A stretch of 64,000 nucleotides of DNA from Forficula auricularia (GCA_024734495.1 JALMQS010000851.1:62001-126000); one strand, 5' to 3'; positions 31,430 to 42,279 are shown, counted from the first letter of the stretch. The notes: a model not told the origin generated them from the sequence alone. Numbers and translations are program-made.

Positions 31430-31960
31430 CTCTGGCTTTTTCTGGTTCCGGGTCTTCCTATTTGAATGTTCCCCTTGGGTTTCCGTTCGTCTGCAAGTTA
31501 TTAAATATTATTGGTCATTTTCCTTGGTTTCTTCGAGTCCTGATAATTGAGTAACCGAGAAAAGCCTGGCGCATCCCACCACACTCTGGGTTCCATGAAT
31601 ATTCTCGGCTGATTTCTCTGTCTGAGCCCAGGGGCTGCGCCCCAGGCCAGGGGGCCCTTTTCTCTGGCAAGCCGGACGCTTTCTAGCCCTGCAGTGGAAA
31701 CCCGTCCACAAACAGAACGCGACCCGCGGCGGCCGTTTGGTCAATAACTGGACATTAATTCAACGATCGCAGCCGCCCGGGGCCAGTCACAGCCTCAGCC
31801 TCAGCCTCAGCCTCAGCCTACGTGCTACTTCATGGAAATGGTTGAAATATCCTTTCGTCATCATCATTTTCCTTTTTCTTCTTTTTTTATGCTTTCCTTT
31901 GTTATTATTTTGGCGAATTCTTCAGGAAAAGGTCAGCCGAGATCGTAGTCGAATAATTAA
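31430..31960. promoter_or_regulatory. GC-rich island with CAGCCT hexamer array
   Basis: A GC-rich segment (about 31555-31830) contains GGGGCTGCGCCCCAGGCCAG and CGACCCGCGGCGGCCGTTTG, then about five tandem CAGCCT units at 31790-31818. It is not repeated in the window. Open frames on both strands (31508-31744 and 31737-31964) lack domains. It could be a CpG-island-like promoter region, an enhancer or an exon. Confidence 0.3.
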
Positions 31961-32269
31961 CTAACATTTATACCTCAACCTTCGTGAGAAAGATTATTTA
32001 TTGAAATGGAATAGAGGCGGGTTCTTCAAATACCAATAATGTTATTGAATTTTTAACTATTTTGTTTTTTACAATTTCACTATAGCCCTTTAACGAATAC
32101 TATAATTCGATTAATGGAAAAAATCACACATGGTCTTCTTTTTAATGTAAATATACACATTTAAACAATTATATATATATTAGTATATACAGATTTATCA
32201 AAGAAAAAAAAATTATTGATTGTATTATATTAAAAAATACTAATCTTTAACAAAACAATCAAGAACTCG

Positions 32270-32330
32270 TTTGTTCTGAATCAAAAGTTTCGGGAGAATT
32301 TCTCCCTTTTTAATGGTAAATTTTTTAAAA
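32270..32330 (-). ncRNA. hammerhead-like motif E1 (core lost)
   Basis: Minus strand: CCATTAAAAA, GGGAG AAATT CTCCC stem II (five pairs), GAAAC. The CUGANGA core is eroded to TTAAAAA, so it is inactive. Confidence 0.45.
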
Positions 32331-32469
32331 ATAAAAAAATAAAGTTGTTTCCTCTAAAATTTAGAAGGCAACACTAAGATAGTAAATATTTTATATGTAC
32401 AATTGTCTTTATAAAAATATTTAATACCTTAGTGTTGGTTTCTAAATTTTAGAGAAGTAACTTTTTTTT

Positions 32470-32530
32470 TTAATTTACTATTGAAAAAAGGGAGAAATTC
32501 TTCCGAAACGTTTGGTTCAGAATAAACGTT
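32470..32530 (+). ncRNA. hammerhead-like motif E2 (core eroded)
   Basis: TTGAAAA (32481-32487) in place of CTGANGA, then a GGGAG...CTTCC-type stem II, GAAAC (32505-32509), GUU. G8 has become A, which abolishes activity in known hammerheads. Confidence 0.45.
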
Positions 32531-32579
32531 TTCATTATTGTTTTGTTAAAAATTTGTATTTTTTAATATACAGATATAT

Positions 32580-32760
32580 AAATAAATAAAAATATTATAA
32601 AAATCAATCTTCAAACGGTTATTAAAGTCCAAACTTTTCGGGAGAATTTCACCCTTTATCAATGGAATTTTAATTTATGAATTGTAAAAAATGAAGAAAA
32701 AGAAAAATAAGTTCCTTTATGTAATGAATTATACAGCAACACTAATCAAATAAATATTTT
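32580..32760 (-). repeat. family E single arm with motif E3
   Basis: Minus strand: CCATTGATAA, GGGTG AAATT CTCCC, GAAAAGTTTGGACT. Here the core is TTGATAA, which together with E1 and E2 implies an ancestral CTGATGA. The arm lies next to the complete family E palindrome. Confidence 0.5.
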
Positions 32761-32839
32761 GAATTTAGATAATGATATAAATTGTCTTGGAGATGAAATT
32801 ACTTTTAATTCAAATAAAAAATATAAATATAAATTTATT

Positions 32840-33170
32840 TGCACGAAATTTTCTCTGGAGAGAGACGGACTGGTAGAACTTTTAATTGAAAGTAATGGAA
32901 GGCAGCACAGGGATAGGGAGGAAAGAACAAATAAACATATATCCAATTAAGGTGTAATTTATTGGATTCCTTCCTCCTTTCCTTTCAAACCGACGTTTCG
33001 GAGGATTCTTCCACTTGAAACCCTGAAGAATGAGGAAGAATCCTCCGAAACTTCGGATTTCAAAGGAAAGGAGGAAGGAATCAATAAATTACACCTTAAT
33101 TGGATATATGTTAATTTTTCTTTCCTCATTACCCCTGGGCTGCCTTCCATTACCTTCAATTATAAATATA
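32840..33170. repeat. palindromic family C element, copy 2 (centre deleted)
   Basis: Outer arms match copy 1 (GAGAGACGGACTGGT, AATGGAAGGCAGC, AAGGTGTAATTTATTGGATT and complements). The centre has a deletion that removed the core of the left ribozyme; only CGACGTTTCGGAGGATTCTT remains there. Confidence 0.72.
33011..33070 (+). ncRNA. hammerhead-like motif C2' (cleavage site mutated)
   Basis: CTTGAAACC, core CTGAAGA (33023-33029), stem II GAGG...CCTC, GAAAC, then TTC where GTC is expected. The G16.2 change breaks stem III, so cleavage would be impaired. Confidence 0.55.
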
Positions 33171-33179
33171 AATTATTTT

Positions 33180-33885
33180 TCTCTAATGATTTTTGATAAA
33201 TATTAGAATAACGGTCCATATTTGAGACCATTTTTGTGATTTAATTTTTGTTGCTTAAAATTTAGATCATTTCTAAAATTAATCTTTTTGTCTAAATTCG
33301 GCTTTTTATTTAAAATTTTGGGATCGGAAAAGTCAATACCTATTGTGTCTCAGGTTAGTTAAATGGCTGACTAGCATAGTACATTCGGAATTTTTTGTTC
33401 CAATTGAATAATGTTCGTTAACTCTAGATTTGAAATATTATTTAGTCTGGCCTATAGACGTGACGTCACATCTAAGCAGTCAATTTTGTAAACTAAATTT
33501 TATTGATTTAAGAGAGAATCTCTGACTTTTAATTTTGAAACAAAGAGTTAGAGCGAAATGATTGGTTTAGATGTGTCATGAATATTGTGTAATAATATTT
33601 TTTTTTTATAAATAAGTATAATAATATATCAAGTGAATATTATTACACTGAAATAATTCCATTAAAGAGTATTGTTCTATTTTATCAGCTTGGCTTGTAT
33701 TACTTTGGTCATCTATCATGGCTCCAACAAAGTCCCATCCTTATAAATCCTATACTTAATTTAAAATCAACTAAACATAATACACTCTTTATAAATAGGG
33801 ATAGAAAAAGCTTGAACAGAAAATTTGCGATTTAATGGATCCACTAAATTAGATGTAAAACCTTTGAGGTTCTTTTGCTCACAAT
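33180..33885. other. no gene seen; AT-rich DNA
   Basis: AT-rich spacer between family C copy 2 and the LINE remnant. No feature was recognised. Confidence 0.4.
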
Positions 33886-33892
33886 TATCAAT

Positions 33893-34760
33893 TAATTATC
33901 TATTAATGACCTTTTAAATCTGCCCTCCAATCCAATACATTGTTACGCAGGCGATAGCACTCTCCATAACGCCCAATCCTTACAAAACAATCGCTCAACC
34001 ATTGCTTCCCCGATTAATTTAGATTTAATCAGCCTTAAAAATTGGGGATCCCACAACTTGGTAAACTTTAATTCTGGCAAAACTCAATACTGTCTAATTT
34101 CTAGCCGCGAAGATAGGGATCTTCCTGACATTTCCTTTGATTCATTGGAATTTCGTGACAAAATACCAATGTTGGGTGTCATCTTAGGTTCTGACTTTTC
34201 TTGGAAAGAGCATATTATATCAGTAACAAAAGTTGCAGAATGTAAGCTTGGCTTTCTTTGCCGGACTCGAATATTGCCCGCATTTGTGGAGAGGAGCCTC
34301 CAAGCATTCTCTTAATAACTTAGATGCAATTCAGAGGCGGGCTATCATCAGCTGACACTCTCGATTCCCTATCCCATCGTAGATCTGTCTCCACCCTTTC
34401 TCTTTTTTATAGATACTACCATAGTTTTTGTTCTGAAGAGATAAAATCAATAATTCCTCCAAATGCTTCATTTGCGCGAAACACACCATTTTATAGGACT
34501 AAACACCCCTACGCGCTTAAATTTGATACTAACCGAACGAACGCATTCGCCAACTCGTTTATCTCTATGACATCTAGAGACTGGAACTCTCTTCCTCAGA
34601 CCGTCTTACTAGCAACATATAACCTTCAATCTTTCAAGACACGCATCCAGGAACACCTTCAATTCCGACCCAATCCCTAAATCTCATCTTATTTCCAAGA
34701 AACAAGCACCGCGGACTTCAGAGGTTGAACCTTTTCGGTACAACTTCTTCTTGTATCGGT
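33893..34760 (+). pseudogene. jockey-like non-LTR reverse transcriptase, copy 1
   Basis: From 33893 the frame reads INDLLNLPSNPIHCYAGDST, the palm motif usually written YADD with the second catalytic Asp preserved but the first replaced by Gly. It continues through LISLKNWGSHNLVNFNSGKT (the NxxKT block) and IPMLGVILGSDFSWKEHI (LGV block) to a stop at 34315. After a frameshift the C-terminal region follows in 34324-34680: RRSVSTLSLFYRYYH, NRTNAFANSFISMTSRDWNS and LPQTVLLATYNLQSFKTRIQ. The endonuclease and fingers are absent. A 3' UTR with CCTTTTCGGTACAACTTCTT follows. Confidence 0.85.
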
Positions 34761-35105
34761 ATCATTATATATATATAAATGGTTGTTTGTACTCGTAAGT
34801 AGCAATTTGCAAATCTTGTATCGACTTTAACATGACAACCACTTAATTTTTTATACACTTACCTAAATCAATAAATCAATGTATTTTTTGACGAAAACTT
34901 CATTTCATAATTAAATCTTCGATCTCATATGGCCAAAATCTGATAACTTTTAATTAAAAAAGTAATTAAATATCTATTTGGAAAGTTAAGTTTTTTTGAT
35001 TCACATTTTTAAAAAATTACAAAATTCAATTTAAACTCAATTATCTTTTATGAAATATATTTTTCATAATCCAATAATCTTTTAGTAAAAAGAACTAGTG
35101 GACAA
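34760..35105. other. AT-rich spacer between two LINE copies
   Basis: No reading frame or repeat was recognised. The spacer ends where the second LINE copy starts, so the two copies are independent 5'-truncated insertions or parts of one rearranged array. Confidence 0.4.
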
Positions 35106-35109
35106 GACT

Positions 35110-35840
35110 CGACACTTATAACTTATAACCTTGAAACCACTTCTTACACCGTATAAGGCTCAAATTCGTCCCTGTCTCGAATATGGCTCTCTTCTGTGGA
35201 GGGGTGCCTCCAAGCATTCTCTTGCTCCACTGGATGCGATTCAGAAGCGAGTAATTAAACTAATAGGAGGCCCGGCTCTAACCAACTCACTCGACCCTGG
35301 CTCACCGAAGAACCGTTTCTGCCCTTTCCCTGTACTACAGATACTATCACGGTGTCTGTTCAGTCGAGCTGAAATCAATTATCCCCCCCTAAAGCCCTCT
35401 TTACGAGAAACACGCGGTTTTCGAACGCTCAGCACCCCTTCGCTGTCAAATTGGATAAAAATCGAACAAGCACTTTCGCCAACTCTATTTCCATAAGGAT
35501 AACTATGACCTCCATAGACTGGAACTCGCTCCCTGCCACCCTCTTTCCAGCGACTTATAACCGTCAGCTATTTAAGACCCCCACAGATACCTTCGACCCC
35601 TGCCCAGGCCATAAAATTCCCTCTTCTTCTTTTGACGATGGAGGGGCCAACCCAGGCCATTAGAGGATACACCTTTTTGGTGTAACTCCTTCTCTCTCAA
35701 AAACCCCTTAAAAACCGACTGCATAAACACCTACGCCTCCACCCTTTCGATTGATCCCTCGTCTTTGGTAATGCAAGGGTCTTTCGAAATTCATGGGGGC
35801 TGCAACTTCCTGGTGCACCCTTCTTGTATTCAATTTCATT
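35110..35840 (+). pseudogene. jockey-like non-LTR reverse transcriptase, copy 2 and 3' UTR
   Basis: The frame 35131-35496 starts with QIRPCLEYGSLLWRGASKHS and LAPLDAIQKRVIKLIG, the conserved thumb and C-terminal region. It shifts frame at least twice, and the end (35451-35663) reads NRTSTFANSISIRITMTSID and WNSLPATLFPATYN, homologous to copy 1. The 3' UTR contains TTTTTGGTGTAACTCC, GCATAAACACCTACGCC and GTAATGCAAGGGTC, shared with the tails at 13.2 and 49.4 kb. The GC content is clearly higher than the surroundings, as expected for a relatively young insertion. Confidence 0.85.
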
Positions 35841-36680
35841 CCAAAAAAAAGACCACTAGTAGAACTATCATCGGAACGGGAGCAATTCGATGAGGACGCG
35901 GCCGTCGAGTCTTTCTAAACCATTTATTTCTATATTTTAGTTCTATTTGTTTAATCATTTTCATTAAATAAATTAATTATATATTAATATTGTGTTGCTA
36001 GTTATGAAAAAAAAAACTTTCTATGACAACTTGAATTTCATTGAAATTATTATATTTCATACAAATAAATAATGGAAATTCATTTTCTCATTTCATGTAT
36101 ATTGTATATATCTACCATATAGAACATAAAATATTTTCTCTATGATATAATAATAAAATTAAATATATTTACCTTGTACTCTTGCTCATGACATCAATAA
36201 ATATTTTCGAAAAGTTCTATAAAAGAAAATACTATTTTCGAAATGGAATTCAATAAATCAAATGTACATTTTATTATTGGATACTTTGTTCAGATTAAAT
36301 TTATTGAGCTTCATAAAACAAATGGATTTTAATCAATTTCAATATAAAACGTCATTCTATATATTGTATTGTTTTATTTATAATATTTCTTGTTTTCTAT
36401 AAGGAATAAGAACATAACTCAGAACTAATCATTTATGTTTAAGCTTCAGTCAGTCTCCTTACACGGCTGTTCAAATAAATGGGTTTTCCATTTCTATTTT
36501 TTTTTAATTGCGAATTATTTGAAAATGAAAATAATTATCTTTAATCTTCAACAAGAATTCTTATTCTAACTAGAAAAAGATTTTTTAAACCAAAATAAGA
36601 TTTTTCGTGTTGGAAAAGGGTTGTAAGTGACATGACTAAAGATGAAAGAAACTACTGATGAATCATTGACATATAATTTT
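35840..36680. other. no gene seen; AT-rich DNA
   Basis: Very AT-rich with only short frames. No feature was recognised. Confidence 0.4.
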
Positions 36681-36682
36681 TT

Positions 36683-37500
36683 AACCGACTTCAAAAAGGA
36701 GGAGGTTCTCAATTCGACTGTTTTTTTGTTTTTTTTGAATCTATGTTACCTGATTTCTTCGCCAATTGTGAACCGATTTTGATGATTTTTTGCATTGGGT
36801 TCAGTATAATTTCCGATTGAGCCCGTTTTTTCATTGGTATTGGACCTTTTTTTTATGTTTGTTCATGCATAACTTCTTTGTTTATGAACTGATTTGAATG
36901 ATTCTTTCTGCGTTTGAATCAGTATAGTTCCAAGATAGTCAAGATATCTATTTATTTATTTATTTTATGTATGTTCAGCGAAAACTTTTTGCCACGTGGA
37001 CCGATTTCGATGATTCTTTTTTATTGGGTAAGAGGTAACTTAGTGGTAGTCAATGTTTGGTCAAGGTCTGATGATATGATAAATGACAAACATACAGAAA
37101 TATCCAATTCTTATGAGCAAATAATCGAAATTATAATATATAAAATCTTTTATAAAAAAAACTTAAAACATTCATTTAAAACCCATAAACGTTTCGAGAG
37201 AATTTCTATATTTATGAATTGAATTTTATTATCATTCGGCCGACGCTTTCTCTTACGTGATGCATGCAAGGTATTATATTAAGTCACTATTAATAACATC
37301 ACTAAAAAGGGAAAAATAAAAATAATTTTTATAAAAAAAAATAAAACCGACTTCAAAAAAATTTAATGCTACAACTAAAATAATAAGAACTCAAAAATAA
37401 AATAAAATACACTAAAAGGTATAAAATAATTATCTAATTTAGTTACAACTAAACGACGAAATATTAACATGAAATCACTTTTTGAAGTCGGTGCCAAACA
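36683..37500 (+). repeat. CGACTTCAAAAAGG repeat with duplicated blocks
   Basis: Starts CCGACTTCAAAAAGGAGGAG, followed by three similar modules, each with a version of GAACCGATTTTGATGATTTT and a GTTCATGCATAACTTC or GTATGTTCAGCGAAAAC segment. It ends in an arm (37345-37500) shared with the 27.0-kb foldback. The 27.4-27.9 kb segment is the same unit in reverse. It is a common arthropod repeat type; the class is unresolved. Confidence 0.6.
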
Positions 37501-37599
37501 AACTATATAACTCGAAGACTGACCCGCCAAACGTACAAACAGTGAATCCGTCGAGATATACCTTGAATTCACTATACTTTAATTTTTTTGAATTAATTT

Positions 37600-37990
37600 T
37601 TGGCCGTTGCACATTATAATTTTTTTATTATTCATTGCTTCAATGTCATTCGTGCATGAAAAAAGTGTTTTTTTTGCTACGTTTTTTCGAAATATATCAA
37701 AACGGCTGAAACTAATTTGGTAAAAAGAAAATTGAGCGGAAACCATGATATTTTGGTCTACCAAAAGGCCATAAAAATGATATTTAACGAGATATTAGTT
37801 ATTTTGTCAAAATATCTGTTAGTATGTTAGTTAGTATGTTACCAAATTTTGTGCAATCTAGCTCAAAAACTAATGTGAATATCAAAACGAATTTTCACAT
37901 GTAGTTTTGGTTCATTGAAATTAATAGCTGATTAGATTTTGGTTGAAATTCAACCCAAAATTAAAATTATTAATTTTCAAACTAAAACAA
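37600..37990 (+). repeat. repeat shared with 48970-49145
   Basis: CGTGCATGAAAAAAGTG, then AAACGGCTGAAACTAATTTG and TTTGGTCTACCAAAAGGCC correspond in order to 48990-49115. No ends were defined. Confidence 0.5.
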
Positions 37991-38019
37991 AAACAAACAA
38001 ACAAAACAATGAAAAATGA

Positions 38020-38110
38020 AATATGTATATTATAAAAAATGAACCTATAATAAAAAAAGAGAGTGATTATTTTTTTTTTCGGGGGCGGGGGGGGGGGCTA
38101 AAATTGAGGG
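38020..38110 (+). repeat. repeat with poly-G run, shared with 47290-47370
   Basis: AATGAACCTATAATAAAA, AGAGAGTGATTATT, TTTCGGGGGC, then an expanded G-run and AAATTGAGGGG. The version at 47290 has TTCGGGGGCTGAAATTGAGG without the expanded run. Confidence 0.5.
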
Positions 38111-38189
38111 GCGGGGGTTCAGCAGACCAGCATAATATCTTAGTTTCTTTTTTTCTTTCTTTCACCCTTGGAGGTCCCTTTTTTTCTTT

Positions 38190-38610
38190 TCCAGTCTGCG
38201 GGCACTTTATTTGGATTATGTTCTCCCAGGTGACTTATCGGTGCCATCGGCGTTAATCCCCTTCTAACTGTCAATTCTCATTTTTTCCAGAGAACCCCAT
38301 CAGTTAGACTGGTGTTGAATCGTTAGAAACGGGATTTCCCTCAGCTGTTGCCTGTTTCAACGCTTGGGTTAGACTTTAATCGCACTATATTAATGCGATA
38401 TCATCCCGATATGGGTTGACAGCTCATAAGATCACAATCACAAACACTCCTACTAAATTCCAAGCAAGAGCCTCATTCAAGGGAATGTACCACCATATCC
38501 TCCCACCTAAGCAATGATCGTGTGGGGTCTTTGTCAACAGATCAACTGTCACATGTCTCCCGGAGTAAAAGCCCGACCTCCCCAGTTCTCCTTTTTCACA
38601 CCTCTAATAC
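38190..38610. promoter_or_regulatory. single-copy complex island
   Basis: More balanced composition than its surroundings, no repeats, and short internal symmetries such as AATCGCACTATATTAATGCGAT. It contains a TGACAG core in GGGTTGACAGCTC. No coding potential was seen. It is a candidate cis-regulatory segment on composition alone. Confidence 0.25.
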
Positions 38611-38920
38611 ATTTTAAGGCTATTAGATTTATCAAGAAAGGATTACACAAAATATGTTTAAGACCTTAATCTTTTATTTATGGATATATATGTACTTAAC
38701 GATATTCTGCACCGAAGATATTAAATCAATCAAATCAATGAAAGTATTCAACTAGTCTGCTTTTTATCTAATGTTTGTATTTACTAAGTTTTTAGTAAAG
38801 AAAACAATTATATTAAGAGTGAATATAGTGGGAAGAATGTTTTAAGTTGCTGTCTAACATTCATTATTTACTTACTTTTATGTAATTAATATAAAAAATT
38901 GTTTAGGCAAATTATACTCC

Positions 38921-39562
38921 TCGACAAAAATTAAACAAAATTTCTCTCCGTAAACATAACAATGGATTGCAGTAGAGTTTTATTCGCTGATTCTCATGCA
39001 ATTTCCCGATTTTTTACAACACGTCAGAGTTTTGAGATTATATCGGTCAAAATGACAAAAAAGGCCATTTTGACCTATTTTCGAGTCCCTTTAGATATTA
39101 AACAGCAATATTTGAAATCAAAATATTTTGTTGACGTAATAGAAAACAGCTTCCTCTTTGATTTTCAAATTACCACTTGTTTTTTAGCTCAAATAGAACT
39201 CTAGTTATAACTAGAAAACTAAGACCTTATGTTTTTATCGTATGTTTATTATCCTTCATAATCAGGTAGTTTTAGTTTTTTAAGTTATAACTCGAGTTCT
39301 AATTGAGCTAAAAACAAGTGGTAATTTGAAAATCAAAGAGAATGCTGTTTTCTATTACGTCAAAAAAATATTTTCATTTCAAATATTTACTGGTTAATAT
39401 TTAATGGGACTCGAAAATAGGTCAAAATGGCCTTTTTCACATTTTGACCGATAATATTTCAAAATTCCTTTCTGTTGTAAAAAATCGGAAATTACATGAG
39501 AATCAGCAAATAAAACTTTACTGGAATCCATTGTTAGGTTTACGGGGAGAAATTTTTGTCGA
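38921..39562. mobile_element. large palindromic element, 640 bp
   Basis: The ends TCGACAAAAATT and AATTTTTGTCGA are inverted. The arms of about 310 bp remain mostly complementary, including AATGGATTGCAGTAGAGTTT with its mate near 39520, and AAGGCCATTTTGACCTATTT with its mate near 39425, around a centre near 39245. The 80-codon frame at 38962-39204 lies inside one arm and has no domain. Probably a foldback DNA element. Confidence 0.75.
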
Positions 39563-39754
39563 ACAGTGTTATTGTAAGAAGTTATTGTAGATCTTTTTCC
39601 TTCTCGTATTTTCTCAGTTTTTTTTTTTAAATCAATGTTGTTAAAACCGTTTTGGATACATTTTTAATAAACTGAAAAAGTACTGGAATAAAGTAGGTAC
39701 TCTTAAAAATGTCGACTCCAAGTATAATTCTCATTACAAATTTAAATAATAAAA

Positions 39755-39895
39755 TTCTGTGGAAACTTCTTCAATTGATGAGATATGTATAGCCTAAGAG
39801 TACAGTTGTTGAGTTCTTAATGTAAAATAAAACTTTCTTGCTCTCTTGGGCTATACAATTATACATATCTCATCAATTAAAGAAGTTTCCACATA
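39755..39895. repeat. short hairpin
   Basis: TGTGGAAACTTCTTCAATTG with ATGAGATATGTATA on the left pairs with the complement ending TTGATGAGATATG-type sequence on the right (39855-39893). The loop is about 50 nt. Noncoding. Confidence 0.6.
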
Positions 39896-40120
39896 AATAT
39901 ATACCATTTAAGTATCAAATATTAATAATAAATTTCATTCACAAAATAAGATTATAAATTGTCCATAATAATGAAAATTCACCCCTTGTTGGAAACCATA
40001 TTTTTTAACCTGTATAAAACTCAATACCTATACTTAATATTCCAAAAACGAAGCAGATTTTAAATTAGTATATTATTATAAAATTTTCCAGAACTTAAGT
40101 GACTTAATTTTTTAATTATT

Positions 40121-40640
40121 TTTTTAAATTGAAAGGTTTTTTTAGTCACATACTAATAAAAGACAATCATTTCAATTAATTATTATTATTTATTTTATTG
40201 ATTCATCAAACAGTTTCGGTCACCACAGTTTGACCATTTTCAGTAGTACTAAAAATTGGAAAAATGAAAAATTTCGTAAATTTTTTTTAAACAATTACTT
40301 ACATAATACAAAAAATATAGAAATTTGAATTTATACACACAATCTCGCTCAAGATCTGGAAATTGTCACTTTGTATCTATACATAAATCATCCTTAACTA
40401 GAGTATTAACATAGATATTTCACACAATATAACAATCATATATAGCAATAATTCATAAAAAAAACATTTATCTTTGAATAGAATCTATTTTGAACTGATG
40501 AACAATTGAAAAATTATTTTTATTTTCATGGTGATGAAAGAAACTGTTTCAATAAAATAAATAATAATAATTAATTGAAATTATTATCTTTTATTAGTTT
40601 GTGACTAAAAAACCTTTCAATTTAAAAATAAATAAATTAG
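40121..40640. repeat. foldback with a hammerhead-like motif
   Basis: Arms 40126-40215 (TTTTTTTAGTCACATACTAA and on) and 40545-40630 (complement, TTAGTTTGTGACTAAAAAAC) pair closely. Each arm carries a GAAACTGTTT motif at its inner end, pointing outward. Confidence 0.68.
40201..40256 (-). ncRNA. hammerhead-like motif with perfect stem II, G8 lost
   Basis: Minus strand: CUGAAAA (40243-40237), extra U, stem II GGUCA/UGACC (five pairs), GAAAC (40217-40213), UGUU. G8 is replaced by A, so it is likely inactive. The mate at 40495-40550 keeps CTGATGA and GAAAC, but with a longer unpaired insert between them. Confidence 0.5.
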
Positions 40641-40819
40641 TATATTTGGCAAATGAAAAGGAAAAAAATATCCTTTATTCATTCATGATTGAGCATTTTG
40701 TTTTCCATTGTAATCCAACGGTTTTTTCGAACCATAATAATTATTCTTTTCTCCTCCACTAATGATTCTCTTGTTTCATTTATCTTACTCTAATTTGTTA
40801 TTATTCATTTGTGTTGCAG

Positions 40820-40850
40820 GTAAGAATCGCTCCAGGATCCGCCCGTGACT
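40820..40850 (+). CDS. candidate 31-nt microexon, or recursive splice site
   Basis: A pyrimidine-rich tract (about 40755-40815) leads to TTGTGTTGCAG|GTAAGAATC and, 31 nt later, to CGTGACT|GTGAGTC. The GC-rich 31 nt reads V-R-I-A-P-G-S-A-R-D plus one base in one frame. Both boundaries fit splice consensus sites. An alternative is a zero-length recursive splice site, because CAG|GTAAG is exactly the ratchet-point motif used in long arthropod introns. I do not recognise the peptide and cannot name a gene. Confidence 0.35.
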
Positions 40851-41039
40851 GTGAGTCATCAGATTTGTTTCATTTCAAACTTCTCTATAAATCTTCTTAT
40901 TTTCAAAATTTTCTTAATTGACTAATGGGAATTAAATCCTTCATTTTTTTCGAGAAACTAAAATAAGTTTTAAGAATCAACAAGAAATCATTACAATTAA
41001 AATATGTATAAGTAGATTTTTTAAAACATATTGTTAGAG

Positions 41040-41230
41040 TTCGTGGCTGTTTTTAGACTGTATTAGATGAAGGAGGAGGTATCAGCCAAAGATGGAATCA
41101 CTGGGATCAATAAAACACCTTTGATAAAACGTTTCGGCCTGAATTTTATTTGGCCATCTTCAGTTAATTAGGAGTTGTACACAAAATGCGGTACACATAT
41201 GTGATCGAACCAAGCCTTGTCAAAAATATT
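41040..41230. repeat. family D single arm
   Basis: GTTCGTGGCTGTTTTTAGAC, then GATGAAGGAGGAGGTATCAG, GTACACAAAATGCGGTACAC and GATCGAACCAAGCCTTGTCA are shared with the 10.1-kb palindrome, but only one arm is present here. Confidence 0.75.
41116..41174 (-). ncRNA. hammerhead-like ribozyme D3
   Basis: Minus strand: CTCCTAATTAA, core CUGAAGA (41163-41157), extra U, GGCC/GGCC stem II, GAAAC (41135-41131), GUU. Same sequence as D2 except in the 3' strand of stem I. It keeps all core residues. Confidence 0.7.
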
Positions 41231-41470
41231 TTTTTTTAGCTTCATGTAAATTTATAATGTGCCTGGACCCAAAAGTTTCAGAATGAAAGTAAAACATTAT
41301 TGAAAAACATGAGCATCTAGTAAATCACTCTCTTTTCTCAAAACTATTATATATTTACTTCATTCCTCCTCTTGAACCATTATAATTTTGCGAGAAAAAT
41401 CTTATAAACACAGATAATAATTTTTAATCAGAGGAAAAAAGGAACAATTAAACACCGTGTTAAAACATGC

Positions 41471-41522
41471 GACCAATTTCAACGTTTCGCCAATTTATTG
41501 TGGCTTCATCAGGCTCTTGATC
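41471..41522 (-). ncRNA. hammerhead-like ribozyme F1 (left arm)
   Basis: Minus strand: GATCAAGAGC, core CUGAUGA (41512-41506), extra A, stem II GCCA/UGGC around an 8-nt loop, GAA, ACGU palindrome, U17, GAAATTGGTC. Stem I has one C-G pair, a 3 by 3 internal loop, then GAUCAA with UUGGUC (six pairs, one G-U). All core positions are intact. Confidence 0.75.
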
Positions 41523-41660
41523 ATATTTTAAAAACACTCGTCATTTCTTTTTTTACTAATAAGAATATATATATATATACCAATATGAGCACACTTATTT
41601 ATACAACACCATTGATTATTTAGAGTAGCAATGGATTCAACCAGACCAGCTGTATACCCT

Positions 41661-42131
41661 CGACTGATTCAAATCAAATGGAACAACGACGTGATTACAA
41701 TGACATTTACTTCCTGCTTAAACTTATTTCTGGGAAAATCGTGTGTCCAAAAATTCTATCTAGGCTAAATTTTAGAATTCCATCACATAGCACGAGATCT
41801 CAAGATGCCTTTGTAGTTCCACATCACTCGACTAACTTCGGTAAAACCAACGCCATTGACAGAATTCAAACACTAGCAAATAAATACTCGACCAATCTTG
41901 GCCTCTCCAGCACAACTCCTCACCAACTAAAAAAAATCATCTTAAAACTATCAGCCACATTGTAAAAATCACTTCAGTGTAATAAGTTTTTTCCCCTGAT
42001 ACCTACCTGTTATTTTATTATATTCATATTGTTTTAATATTGTATCCTGTATATGTTTCTTTTTCTGTATTGGACATCTTGTCCGTAAAACTAGCTAAAC
42101 CAGCTAAATAAATAAATAAATAAATAAATAA
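41661..42131 (+). pseudogene. LINE C-terminus with (AAAT)n tail
   Basis: The 95-residue frame 41678-41965 contains RRDYNDIYFLLKLISGKIVC, NFRIPSHSTRSQDAFVVPHH and STNFGKTNAIDRIQTL, the C-terminal module that follows the reverse transcriptase in many insect LINEs (typically 'F.VP...TR....F..P...TN'). It ends at a stop, then an AT-rich 3' UTR and seven or so AAAT units at 42104-42131. It is a 5'-truncated insertion at the centre of palindrome F. It belongs to a lineage different from the 33.9-kb copies by tail type. Confidence 0.75.
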
Positions 42132-42279
42132 ATCCTTTTGAATCAGTCGAAGGTATACAGCTGGTCTGGTTGAATCCATTGCTACTCTAGAATAATCAAT
42201 GGTGTTGTATAAATAAGTGTGTTCATATATATGTATTCTACATAGTAAGAAAAGAAATGACAAATTGTTTGAAAAATTT

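Larger units (their letters stand above)
32222..32573. repeat. palindromic family E element, complete
   Basis: A symmetrical 350-bp palindrome centred near 32398. Outer arms carry TTAACAAAACAATCAAGAAC and its complement. Inner arms carry TCTAAAATTTAGAAGGCAAC and its complement. One hammerhead-like motif lies in each arm. The undisturbed centre, AGTAAATATTTTATATGTAC, is the empty site matching the Helitron insertion at 52.47 kb. Confidence 0.75.

Noticed and set aside
34764..34780. CRISPR-like or tandem array at (TA)n tracts
   Set aside because: Only simple microsatellites; no spacer-repeat structure exists anywhere in the window.
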